Shown here one piece after another: positions 14,122 to 23,708 of a DNA stretch of 48,734 bases. The position numbers were made by a program, and so were the translations under genes. The stretch's first letter is position 1; each line of letters starts with the position of its first letter. The notes beneath the pieces are model-generated. The model did not search any database. It was not told the origin of the DNA and saw only the letters and a program-made list of their open reading frames with translations. Source of the stretch: Streptomyces cavernae (GTDB lineage: Bacteria > Actinomycetota > Actinomycetes > Streptomycetales > Streptomycetaceae); assembly GCF_004023625.1 (NCBI RefSeq), contig NZ_RPDJ01000053.1, positions 1 through 48,734 of the forward strand. Direction: 5' to 3'.

Positions 14122-16386
14122 ATGCGTGTGAGTACGTCCTTCCCCCACGAGACCTTCCACGAGGACACGCGGATTCCGCTGTCGGACGGCACACGGCTGT
14201 ACGCGCGCGTGTGGCGACCGGTGGAATCCGGGCCCGGCTCGGCGGCCGGCCCCGTACCGGCGCTCCTGGAGTACGTCCCGTACCGCCTGACCGACGCGAC
14301 GGCCCCGCGCGACGGGCAGCGCCATCCCTGGTACGCCGGGCACGGCTACGCGTCCGTCCGCGTGGACGTCCGCGGGCACGGCAACTCCGAGGGGACTCCG
14401 GGCGACGTGTTCTCGGACGTGGAACTGGCCGACGGCGTGGAGGTGATCGACTGGCTCGCCTCCCGGCCCTGGTGCTCCGGTCGTGTGGGCATGTTCGGCA
14501 TCTCCTGGGGAGGCGGCAACTCCCTGCGGCTCGCGGCGCTCGCGCCCGAGCCGCTCAAGGCGGTCGTCACGGTCTGCGGCACGGACGACCGCTACGACAA
14601 CGCGGGGCACTACAGGGGAGGTTCCGTCCTCGCCGAGGAGATGCACGCCGGGGCGGCCGCGATGCTCGCCTTCGCCTCCCGGCCGCCCGACCCGCAGTAC
14701 GTGGGCGACGTCTGGCGGGACATGTGGGTGAAGCGGCTGGAGGAGATGCAGCCCCTCGGCCACGCCTGGCTCGGCCATCAGACCCGCGACGGCTACTGGC
14801 GGCACGACAGCGTCCGTGCGGACTACGGGGCGGTCCGGGCCGCCGTCCTCGCGGTCGGCGGCTGGCACGATCCGCACCGGGACACCGTGCTGCGGCTGGT
14901 CGAGAACCTGCCCTCCGAGCGCGTACGAGGCGTGATCGGGCCCTGGTCGCAGCAGTACCCGGACCGCGAACTGCCACCGGGCCCGGCGATCGGCTTCCTC
15001 CAGGAGACGCTGCGGTGGTGGGACCACTGGCTGAAGGACGTGGACACGGGCGTGATGGGAGAGCCGTTGCTCCGCTCCTACCTGGCCGACCCGCATCCCC
15101 CGATCACGCCCCCGCCCCCGGAGCCCCCGAGGGTTCCGGCCACGTCCCGGGGCGCGGCCACGCCTCGGGTCCCGGTCGCGTCCCAAGGCCCGTCGACCCC
15201 CTGGAGTCCGCCCACACCCCCAGGCTCCGCCACATCCCAGGACCCCACCACGCTCCAAGGCTCCGCCACGCCCCAAGGCCCCGCCACACCCGGGGGCCCT
15301 GCCTCGGCCACCGCCTCGGTTCCACCCGGGGCCAACCCCCCGATCCGCCCGACCCGCCCGGCCACCGCGCGTCCGGCGCTGCCCGGGCGCTGGGTCGGCG
15401 ACGAGTCCTGGCCGTCGCCGGCCGTCTCCACGCGGTCCCATGTTCTGCCGGGTACCCCCGTCGTGGTGCACTCACCGCAGCACACCGGGTCGGACGCGGG
15501 TCGTTTCGTCCCGCTGGGAAGCGACGGCGGTTTTCCGCCGGACCAGCGGGAGGACGACGGGAAGTCGGTCTGCTTCGATTTCGATGTGCCGGAGGAGTTG
15601 TGGATCCTCGGCCGGCCCCGGGTGCGGCTGCGGTTGACCTCGCCGGTGGAGCGGGGCCAGGTCGCGGCGCGGCTGTGCGACGTGGCACCGGACGGCTCGT
15701 CGACGCTGATCACGTGGGGAGTACTGAACCTGTCCGCGCGGCAGGGGACGGACCGGGTGGTGCCATGGCCACCCGCTGGCACGGAGGAGGTCTCCTTCGA
15801 GCTGGACCCGATCGGCCATGTGCTCCGCGCGGGCCGACGACTCCGGCTCGCCGTGTCGTCGGCGTACTGGCCGTGGATCTGGCCGCAGACGAGCTCTCGG
15901 TTCACGCTGGATCCGGCGGGAAGCGTGCTCGAGCTCCCGGTCAGGGACCCGGATTCCGGTGCGGCCGTCACCTTCGACGAGCCCGAGCAGGCGGAGCCGC
16001 TGGGAGTGATCACACCGACGACACTGGACGAGCCCCGCCCGGAACGCCTGGTGGTACGCGACGTGGCCGCCGGCGTTCGGCGTCTTGAGGTGGACCCGAG
16101 CCCCGACGCCGTCCGCGTCCATCCGGACGGCCTCGAGTACTCGGAGGAGGCTCGGGTGACGTACACGATCCAGGACTCGGACCCGCTCAGCGCCCGGGCC
16201 CACTCGGACTGGACGATCCGCCTGCACCGCCCCGAGCTGGCGTGGAACACCACGGTGGAAACACACTCCCACCTCGCCTGCACCGCCACGGACTTCATCG
16301 CCTCGGACGAGGTGATCTGCCGGGACGGGGACGAGGTGGTCTTCCACCGCACCTGGGAGAAACGCCTCCCGCGCACCGCCGGCTGA
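14122..16386 (+). CDS. CocE/NonD-type alpha/beta hydrolase with a long proline-rich insert
   Basis: A 754-residue member of the X-Pro dipeptidyl-peptidase/cocaine-esterase family. The nucleophile motif GISWGG puts the serine at residue 128, and GWHDPH gives the probable aspartate at 250. The usual GPWSH motif reads GPWSQQYPD here, so glutamine 277 stands where the catalytic histidine is expected. Residues about 335-430 are a proline/serine/threonine-rich low-complexity insert (repeats like ATSRGAATPRVPVASQGPST) between the hydrolase core and the C-terminal jelly roll (about 440-620), making the protein some 100 residues longer than relatives. A further domain ends in HRTWEKRLPRTAG. Activity is uncertain; it may be a non-catalytic or altered homologue. 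Confidence 0.8.
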   Translation: MRVSTSFPHETFHEDTRIPLSDGTRLYARVWRPVESGPGSAAGPVPALLEYVPYRLTDATAPRDGQRHPWYAGHGYASVRVDVRGHGNSEGTPGDVFSDVELADGVEVIDWLASRPWCSGRVGMFGISWGGGNSLRLAALAPEPLKAVVTVCGTDDRYDNAGHYRGGSVLAEEMHAGAAAMLAFASRPPDPQYVGDVWRDMWVKRLEEMQPLGHAWLGHQTRDGYWRHDSVRADYGAVRAAVLAVGGWHDPHRDTVLRLVENLPSERVRGVIGPWSQQYPDRELPPGPAIGFLQETLRWWDHWLKDVDTGVMGEPLLRSYLADPHPPITPPPPEPPRVPATSRGAATPRVPVASQGPSTPWSPPTPPGSATSQDPTTLQGSATPQGPATPGGPASATASVPPGANPPIRPTRPATARPALPGRWVGDESWPSPAVSTRSHVLPGTPVVVHSPQHTGSDAGRFVPLGSDGGFPPDQREDDGKSVCFDFDVPEELWILGRPRVRLRLTSPVERGQVAARLCDVAPDGSSTLITWGVLNLSARQGTDRVVPWPPAGTEEVSFELDPIGHVLRAGRRLRLAVSSAYWPWIWPQTSSRFTLDPAGSVLELPVRDPDSGAAVTFDEPEQAEPLGVITPTTLDEPRPERLVVRDVAAGVRRLEVDPSPDAVRVHPDGLEYSEEARVTYTIQDSDPLSARAHSDWTIRLHRPELAWNTTVETHSHLACTATDFIASDEVICRDGDEVVFHRTWEKRLPRTAG

Positions 16387-16473
16387 CCACAACCTCCGGG
16401 ACACGGCCGCACCGGCTCGCTCTCACAGCGAGCACCCCACGCCCGCCTCGCCTCCGCTGTGGCTCGCCTCAAC

Positions 16474-16523
16474 GCCGGCTGTCTCCGCGCGCCGACTGTC
16501 TCCGCGCGCCGACTGTCTCCGCG
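16474..16523 (+). repeat. 17-bp tandem repeat, three copies
   Basis: Units read GCCGACTGTCTCCGCGC with one change in the first; the last lacks one base. It lies between the CocE-like stop and the lone MITE end. The rest of 16387-16559 shows only GTGGCTCGCCTC twice. Confidence 0.82.
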
Positions 16524-16559
16524 GTGGCTCGCCTCCGCGCGGCCCGCCCCCGCGCGGAC

Positions 16560-16581
16560 GACGGGAATTTGACGACAGGAC
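16560..16581 (-). mobile_element. Solitary MITE end next to CTAG
   Basis: Read on the minus strand this is GTCCTGTCGTCAAATTCC plus four more matching bases, identical to the right end of the element at 3454-3752. It is followed by CTAG (16582-16585). No second end is visible within the gap, so the element is truncated or one end has decayed. Its CTAG provides the TAG stop of the HAD hydrolase gene, just as the other element does for the VOC gene. Confidence 0.72.
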
Positions 16582-17388
16582 CTAGCGGAACAGCCGTTCC
16601 AGCACCACGGCGATCCCGTCGTCCTCGTTCGACAGCGTCACCTCATCGGCCACCGCCTTCAGTTCGGCGTGCGCGTTGGCCATCGCCACGCCATGGGCCG
16701 CCCAGTCGAACATCGGGATGTCGTTGGGCATGTCACCGAAGGCGATCGTCGCCCCGGGCGTCAGGCCCAGATGTCCGGCCGCCAGGGCGAGTCCGGTCGC
16801 CTTGGTCACGCCGCATGGCTGGAGTTCGACGGTTCCGGGGCCCGACATCGTCACCGTGGCCAGGGAACCGACCGCGGCCCGGGCGGACGACGCCAACTCG
16901 TCGTCCGACAGCCAGGGGTGGCGCATCAGCACCTTGCTGATCGGCTCCGTCCAGAGGTCGTCCCGGCGCTCCACCCGCACCGCGGGCAGCGTCGGGTGCG
17001 GCATCTGGTAGCCGGGCTCGATGAGAGTCAGACCGTCCACACCGTCCTGGTCCACGGCCGCGTAAACCTGCCCCACCTCCGCCTCGATCTTCCCGAGCGC
17101 CGTCCACGCAAGCTCCCGGTCCAGCTTCACCGACCACAGCAGCTCGTCCGCCCCCGCGTCGTAGAGCTGCGCCCCCTGGCCGCACACCGCCAGCCCCTTG
17201 CTGCCCAGGTCCTCGAGGAGCGGCCGCACCCGGGGAGCCGGGCGGCCGGTCACGACGAGGTGCTGGGCGCCCATCGCCACCGCTCTCGCCAGAGCGGACC
17301 GCGAACGGTCCGAGAGCGTGTCGTCGGACCGCAGCAGCGTTCCGTCCAGATCAGTGGCAATAAGTGAATATGCAATCGGTGCGGGCAT
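16582..17388 (-). CDS. Cof-type HAD-IIB phosphatase
   Basis: A 268-residue HAD phosphatase with DLDGTLL (catalytic aspartates 13 and 15), motif II VVTGR, a C2-type cap domain in the middle, and motif III/IV around GVTKATGL and FGDMPNDIPMFDW. Such enzymes dephosphorylate sugar phosphates, flavin precursors and similar small molecules; the substrate cannot be read from sequence. ATG 17388 was chosen because similarity starts at MPAPIAYSLIATDLDG. Another in-frame ATG lies at 17409. Neither has a Shine-Dalgarno; TATTCT ends six bases before ATG 17388, so a leaderless transcript is possible. The stop is donated by the adjoining transposon end. Confidence 0.85.
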   Translation of the reverse strand: MPAPIAYSLIATDLDGTLLRSDDTLSDRSRSALARAVAMGAQHLVVTGRPAPRVRPLLEDLGSKGLAVCGQGAQLYDAGADELLWSVKLDRELAWTALGKIEAEVGQVYAAVDQDGVDGLTLIEPGYQMPHPTLPAVRVERRDDLWTEPISKVLMRHPWLSDDELASSARAAVGSLATVTMSGPGTVELQPCGVTKATGLALAAGHLGLTPGATIAFGDMPNDIPMFDWAAHGVAMANAHAELKAVADEVTLSNEDDGIAVVLERLFR

Positions 17389-17608
17389 GATCAGAGAATA
17401 CGGATGCATGCTGTGCGCAGCCCGACCCGAACCGGACGTTGACCGCCGCCACGAGCGCCGCGCGCATCACCAGAGACACGTTCGAAACCACTCGAAGCCC
17501 TACAAATGACCGGGCGCGCAAAGCGGTTCACGCGCCGCGTCCGAGCATCGAGCGCACCAGCACGCGTCTCGCCGCACCGCGTACCGGCCCACGCGCCCAG
17601 CGCGTCCG

Positions 17609-18997
17609 TCAACCGTGCGCCGCCGCCAGATGTTTGGCCAACCGCGGTGAGGCGAACTCCGTGCCGCAGACGAACCGCATCACCGGCCCGTACGATGCCG
17701 CCGCCGGCAGCCCGGTGAAGTACAGCCCCGGCAGCGAGGACCCGAACCCGGCGCCCAGCCGTGGCGTGCCCCGGCTCACCGCGAGCCGGGTGCGCAGTTC
17801 GTGCCCGAGGAAGTCCATGGCCGACAGCGACACCCGGTAGCCGGTCGCGGCGATGACGTGGTCGGCATTGAGCTTCTCCGTACGGCCGTCCGGCGTTCGG
17901 ACGACCAGTGACGGGTTCCCGTCCGCCGTCTCGGTCCGTACGATCCGCTCCACCTCGCACACGTCGACCTTGCCCTCGAACCTGTCCCGCAGCCACCAGG
18001 CGCCGAGCGGACCGAGGATCCGGCGGACCAGGAAGTGCCGTGGCTGCGACGACGGCAGATGGCGGTACGGGTGCGGGTAGTAGCTGATCGCGTAGAGCGA
18101 CCAGGCCCTGCCGAACGGCGACTTGGGGCGCAGGCGCGGCTGCTTCCAGGGCGGGGCGCCGAAGGCCACGGCGCCCCGGCCGCGCGCCACCACCCGCACC
18201 CGCGCTCCCGCCTCGGCCGCGAGCGCCGCCGTCTCCAGCGCGGACTGCCCCGCTCCGACGACGATCAACTCCTTGCCGGAGAACCGGCCCAGGTCGTGGT
18301 GCTGTGAGCTGTGCGAGACCGGTGAAGTGACGGCGGGGCCGTCGGGTGTGGTGAGCTCGGGCGGCAGATGGGCGAGCCCGGACAGGCCGGTGGCCACCAC
18401 GACCGCCCGGGCGATCAACAACTCCCCCGAGTCCAGCTTGAGTTCGAAGCCGCCGGATCCGTTCCGGCCCACGGAGACGAGGCGCACCCGCTCCAGTTCG
18501 GGAACCAGCTGCTGCTGGAACCATTCGCCGTACGCGCTGAACGTCTCGACGGGAATGATGTCCTCGTCCGCCACGAGCCTCGGTATCCCCGCCGCGGCGC
18601 AGTAGTCGCCGAGGGTGCGGCCGGGTTGCGGGGCGTCGATGCTGGAGGCGGCCGGGGTCGACTTGAGGAGCATCCCCTCGGGCATGTGCGCACGCCAGCT
18701 GATCATCGGCTCGGCCGGACGGCCGATGAGCCGCCCGATCCGCAGCAGACCCTCGACCAGCCGCTTCGGCTCCTCCGTGCCCGTCGTCGGCCACACGAAG
18801 GCGCGGCAGAGATGGCGTGAGACGGCGGCCGGGGTGCAACGGTCCTCGGTGATGGCGTACATCGGGACGCCGAGCCGTCCCAGGCTGCGGATGGCGCCGA
18901 CTCCACCGTGGTGCAGCGGGTAGTCGCCGAACTTCACGATCAGCCCCGGCACGTCCCGGTCCACTGCGAATGGCACACCGCCGGTGCTTTCGGCCAC
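17609..18997 (-). CDS. Chimeric protein: ATP-grasp N-terminus fused to a flavoprotein lacking its first FAD motif
   Basis: A 462-residue open frame. Residues 12-95 (DRDVPGLIVKFGDYPLHHGG, VGAIRSLGRLGVPMYAITED, RAFVWPTTG) match the N-terminal domain of a Streptomyces ATP-grasp ligase family. From about residue 97 (EPMISWRAHMPEGMLLKSTP) it continues as an FAD/NAD(P)-dependent oxidoreductase. The NADPH-type site VVGAGQSALE and the ATGYR motif near the C-terminal end are present, but the N-terminal GxGxxG that normally binds FAD is gone. The joint is near 18705-18725, at a repeated GRP (GGCCGTCCG/CCGGCCG) context. This looks like an in-frame deletion joining two adjacent genes; FAD binding is doubtful. 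GTG 18997 has GGGGGGA upstream. A small mobile element lies just upstream. Confidence 0.75.
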   Translation of the reverse strand: MAESTGGVPFAVDRDVPGLIVKFGDYPLHHGGVGAIRSLGRLGVPMYAITEDRCTPAAVSRHLCRAFVWPTTGTEEPKRLVEGLLRIGRLIGRPAEPMISWRAHMPEGMLLKSTPAASSIDAPQPGRTLGDYCAAAGIPRLVADEDIIPVETFSAYGEWFQQQLVPELERVRLVSVGRNGSGGFELKLDSGELLIARAVVVATGLSGLAHLPPELTTPDGPAVTSPVSHSSQHHDLGRFSGKELIVVGAGQSALETAALAAEAGARVRVVARGRGAVAFGAPPWKQPRLRPKSPFGRAWSLYAISYYPHPYRHLPSSQPRHFLVRRILGPLGAWWLRDRFEGKVDVCEVERIVRTETADGNPSLVVRTPDGRTEKLNADHVIAATGYRVSLSAMDFLGHELRTRLAVSRGTPRLGAGFGSSLPGLYFTGLPAAASYGPVMRFVCGTEFASPRLAKHLAAAHG

Positions 18998-19057
18998 TGG
19001 TCCCCCCACGTGTCCCCCACGGCGCGGACTCGCCGCGTCCGTTCCCCGAGGACGCCA

Positions 19058-19225
19058 AGGGGTCCTTGCACTATGCCCGCCCGGGTCGCGCGGCCCGGCA
19101 CCGCTCCCCCAAGCTCTCGGCTGCGCTCGAGCAGGGGACACCCCCATCCAGGGCTCTCCGGCGCCTTGCGATGCACGGCACCAGACCACGCGACCTCATC
19201 GGACGCCCATAGTGCAAGGACCCCT
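19058..19225. mobile_element. 168-bp MITE-like element with perfect 18-bp terminal repeats
   Basis: AGGGGTCCTTGCACTATG (19058-19075) is perfectly inverted at 19208-19225. There is no coding content inside, but one full copy of the 44-bp palindromic repeat (19104-19147) is present. I see no convincing target duplication. It sits between the start of the chimeric flavoprotein gene and the fumarylacetoacetase promoter. Confidence 0.68.
19104..19147 (+). repeat. 44-bp palindromic repeat, copy in the small MITE
   Basis: It begins CTCCCCCAAGCTCTCGGC, continues TGCGCTCGAGC and ends CCCCCAT. GCTC/GAGC and CCCCC/GGGG segments can fold into a hairpin. Confidence 0.8.
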
Positions 19226-19351
19226 AAGCCGGAATCGGACACTCCAACAAGACCACTCCAATCGGACATTACGAACTCTTTAGGCACTGCCCGCGAAGGT
19301 CTGCTGGACGTAACGTGTGGCCCAACAACACGGAAAGTGAGGCAGCAACCC
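19226..19351 (+). promoter_or_regulatory. Probable fumarylacetoacetase promoter region with AATCGGACA direct repeat
   Basis: AATCGGACA occurs at 19233-19241 and again at 19260-19268, a 27-base spacing that includes the further repeat ACTCCA. The pair lies about 85-120 bases before the start codon and could bind a regulator of aromatic catabolism. The exact promoter could not be placed. Confidence 0.42.
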
Positions 19352-20578
19352 ATGCCCCCCTTTGATGCCCCCGAAGACGATCCCTTCGGCCCGCACAATC
19401 TTCCGTACGGCGTGTTCTCCCTGAACGGCTCCGGGTCGGGCCCGGCGGACCGAAAAGTCGGTGTCCGGATCGGCGACCACGTGCTCGACGCGGGCGCGGC
19501 GGCGACGGCACTCGGCTCCCCGTACGCCACGCTGCTCACCCAGCCCACGCTGAACCCGCTGCTGGCAGCTGGACGGACCACGTGGTCGGACGTACGCCGG
19601 GCCCTCACGGCCTGGGTGACGGTCCACCGGGAGGCCATCGAACCCCTGCTGCACCCGCTCTCCTCGGTCACCCTGCACCTCCCCTTCGAGGTTGCGGACT
19701 ACGTCGACTTCTACGCGTCGGAGAACCACGCCCGGAACGTCGGCCGGATCTTCCGCCCTGACGCCGCGGACTCCCTCACGCCCAACTGGAAGCATCTGCC
19801 GATCGGTTACCACGGGCGGTCGGGGACGGTGGTGGTGTCGGGCACGGACGTCGCGCGCCCCTCCGGTCAGCGGAAGGCACCCACCGACCCCACGCCGGTG
19901 TTCGGCCCCTCCGTCCGCCTGGACATCGAGGCGGAGGTCGGCTTCGTCGTCGGCGTCCCAACAGCCCAGGGCACCCCGGTCCCGCTGTCGGGCTTCCGCG
20001 ACCACGTCTTCGGCCTCTGCCTGCTCAACGACTGGTCGGCCCGCGACATCCAGGCCTGGGAGTACGTCCCGCTCGGCCCCTTCCTCGGCAAGTCCTTCGC
20101 CACCTCGATCTCGGCGTGGATCACCCCGCTGGATGCTCTGGAGGAGGCCCACGTCGCCCCTCCCGCCCGGACCCACCCCCTCCTGCCCTACCTGGACGAC
20201 TCGGCCGAGACCTCGGACGGGCCCGGCGGCTACGACCTGCGCATCTCCGTCGCGATCAACGGCCACACCGTTTCGGAGCCGCCGTTCTCGACGATGTACT
20301 GGACCGCCGCGCAGCAACTCGCCCACATGACCGTGAACGGTGCCTCGCTCCGAACGGGCGACCTCTACGGCTCCGGCACGGTCAGCGGCCCGTCCGCGGA
20401 CCAGCGCGGCTCCCTGCTGGAGCTGACCTGGAACGGCCAGGAGCCCCTCGAACTCCCCGACGGCAAGCGGACGTTCCTGGAGGACGGCGACGTCGTGACC
20501 CTGACGGCATGGGCCCCCGGCCCGGACGGCGTCCGGGTGGGTCTGGGCGAGGTCACCGGGCGGATCGTGTCCGGCTGA
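19352..20578 (+). CDS. fahA: Fumarylacetoacetase
   Basis: A 408-residue enzyme, the family's usual length. It catalyses the last step of tyrosine/homogentisate breakdown, splitting fumarylacetoacetate into fumarate and acetoacetate. Signature stretches are present: the N-terminal domain ending PFGPHNLPYGVFS, then DYVDFYASENHARNVGRIFR (substrate site), HLPIGYHGRSGTVVVSG, the metal-binding LDIEAEVGFVVG, and CLLNDWSARDIQAWEYVPLG. ATG 19352 has GTGAGG about ten bases upstream. No other gene of the pathway is adjacent. A hairpin at 20623-20650 follows. Confidence 0.95.
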   Translation: MPPFDAPEDDPFGPHNLPYGVFSLNGSGSGPADRKVGVRIGDHVLDAGAAATALGSPYATLLTQPTLNPLLAAGRTTWSDVRRALTAWVTVHREAIEPLLHPLSSVTLHLPFEVADYVDFYASENHARNVGRIFRPDAADSLTPNWKHLPIGYHGRSGTVVVSGTDVARPSGQRKAPTDPTPVFGPSVRLDIEAEVGFVVGVPTAQGTPVPLSGFRDHVFGLCLLNDWSARDIQAWEYVPLGPFLGKSFATSISAWITPLDALEEAHVAPPARTHPLLPYLDDSAETSDGPGGYDLRISVAINGHTVSEPPFSTMYWTAAQQLAHMTVNGASLRTGDLYGSGTVSGPSADQRGSLLELTWNGQEPLELPDGKRTFLEDGDVVTLTAWAPGPDGVRVGLGEVTGRIVSG

Positions 20579-20622
20579 GAGCCAGGCCTTCGCTCCCGCT
20601 GAGGCAACCGATGTGCCCGCCC

Positions 20623-20650
20623 CGCCGGCCCACCGACGGGCGGGCCGGCG
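20623..20650. terminator. Hairpin between fahA and recQ
   Basis: A perfect 9-bp stem (CGCCGGCCC with GGGCCGGCG) over a 10-base loop lies between the two convergent genes. Confidence 0.68.
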
Positions 20651-20783
20651 CCGTGCCCACGGGCACCTGGGGCGTTCCGGCCCGGCCTGAGCGCGGCCTC
20701 GCCGCTTCCGCAGGTGGCGGGGCACTGGCAGAGCCAGATCCTGCGTGGGTCCGCGCGTCGCCGCAGGTCAGTCCGACTCCCGC

Positions 20784-22811
<2,028 letters not shown>

Positions 22812-22881
22812 CGCCCGTCCCCCGTGCGTCGTCCCTCGACCACTGCGTCCACGATAGGGGCCCGCGCCGACAACGCCCGAG

Positions 22882-22890
22882 TTATCCACA
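22882..22890 (+). promoter_or_regulatory. DnaA box upstream of recQ
   Basis: TTATCCACA, the classic 9-mer bound by DnaA, lies in the 209-base gap between divergent recQ and the Uma2 gene. It is a single box, so this is not an origin; regulation of recQ by DnaA is possible. Confidence 0.45.
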
Positions 22891-23020
22891 GGCTGCCTGG
22901 CGAACCCGGCGCGCACCGGGTCAAGGACACGACAGTCGTTCACACGTACGCGGGAGACCTGCCCGTTTCCGGCCGATAGCCTGATTGGAACCGGCGAGAC
23001 TCCGTCCCATGGGAGCACTG

Positions 23021-23623
23021 ATGAGCGTCGCACCGAAGGCGTCCACACCCAGCTGGCCGATCCCGCCCGAGGGCGGCTGGACCGCCGACGACCTGGACCG
23101 GCTTCCGAATCTGCCTCCGCACACGGAACTGATCGACGGGAGCCTGGTCTTCGTGAGTCCGCAGACCCTCTTTCACGAACGCGCAGTCGACTTCTTCAAG
23201 TGGCAGCTCCAGTCGCTGGCGCCGGCGGACTTCGAAGTCATCCGCGAGTTCACCATCGACATCGACCGGCAGAACCGGCCGGAGCCGGACGTGATCGTGG
23301 TGAACGGGGACGTGGTGGACGACCCGGAGCAGACCCGGTACCCCGCCGAAGCCGTCGTACTGGCCATCGAGGTCGTCTCGGCGGACTCCGTGTCACGGGA
23401 CCGCGAGACCAAGCCGCTGAAGTACGCCCGGGCGGGGATCGCCCACTACTGGCGGGTCGAGAACGAGAAGGGCCTCGCCGTGGTGCACGCCTTCGAGCTG
23501 GAGCCCACCACCGGCGCGTACACGAGCGTGGGCATCTTCCGCGAGCGGATGAAGGTGACCGCTCCCTTCCCGGTGGACCTGGACCTCACCGGGATCAAGC
23601 CACGCCGCAAGGAGAGCGAGTAA
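23021..23623 (+). CDS. Uma2-family (DUF820) PD-(D/E)XK nuclease-fold protein
   Basis: A 200-residue protein with the Uma2 landmarks: TELIDGSLVFVSPQTLFHER, then RPEPDVIVVNGD, then AIEVVSADSVSRDRETKPLKYARAGIAHYW. The acidic residues and the lysine of KPLKYA form the nuclease-like active site of the superfamily. These proteins are very numerous in Streptomyces and cyanobacteria, but their biological role is unknown. ATG 23021 has GGGAG five bases upstream; an earlier in-frame ATG lacks support. The gene converges on nuoN across a strong terminator. Confidence 0.87.
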   Translation: MSVAPKASTPSWPIPPEGGWTADDLDRLPNLPPHTELIDGSLVFVSPQTLFHERAVDFFKWQLQSLAPADFEVIREFTIDIDRQNRPEPDVIVVNGDVVDDPEQTRYPAEAVVLAIEVVSADSVSRDRETKPLKYARAGIAHYWRVENEKGLAVVHAFELEPTTGAYTSVGIFRERMKVTAPFPVDLDLTGIKPRRKESE

Positions 23624-23640
23624 CCCGGCCCAGATCACCA

Positions 23641-23681
23641 CAGCGGCCCGGCAGCCCCGAGATGGGGCCGCCGGGCCGCTG
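23641..23681. terminator. Strong bidirectional terminator closing the nuo operon
   Basis: CAGCGGCCCGGC (23641-23652) pairs perfectly with 23670-23681. After one mismatch, GCCCC pairs with GGGGC around a 5-base loop. It separates the convergent Uma2 gene and nuoN, and so marks the end of the 16-kb nuo transcript. Confidence 0.85.
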
Positions 23682-23708
23682 CGTACGAGAACGAGGACAG
23701 GCGGCGCG

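Noticed and set aside
17410..17608. A further gene between the HAD phosphatase and the chimeric flavoprotein
   Set aside because: No frame with a start signal or family resemblance was seen in these 199 bases.
22882..22890. Replication origin near recQ
   Set aside because: One DnaA box, with no cluster, AT-rich region or dnaA/dnaN genes nearby.
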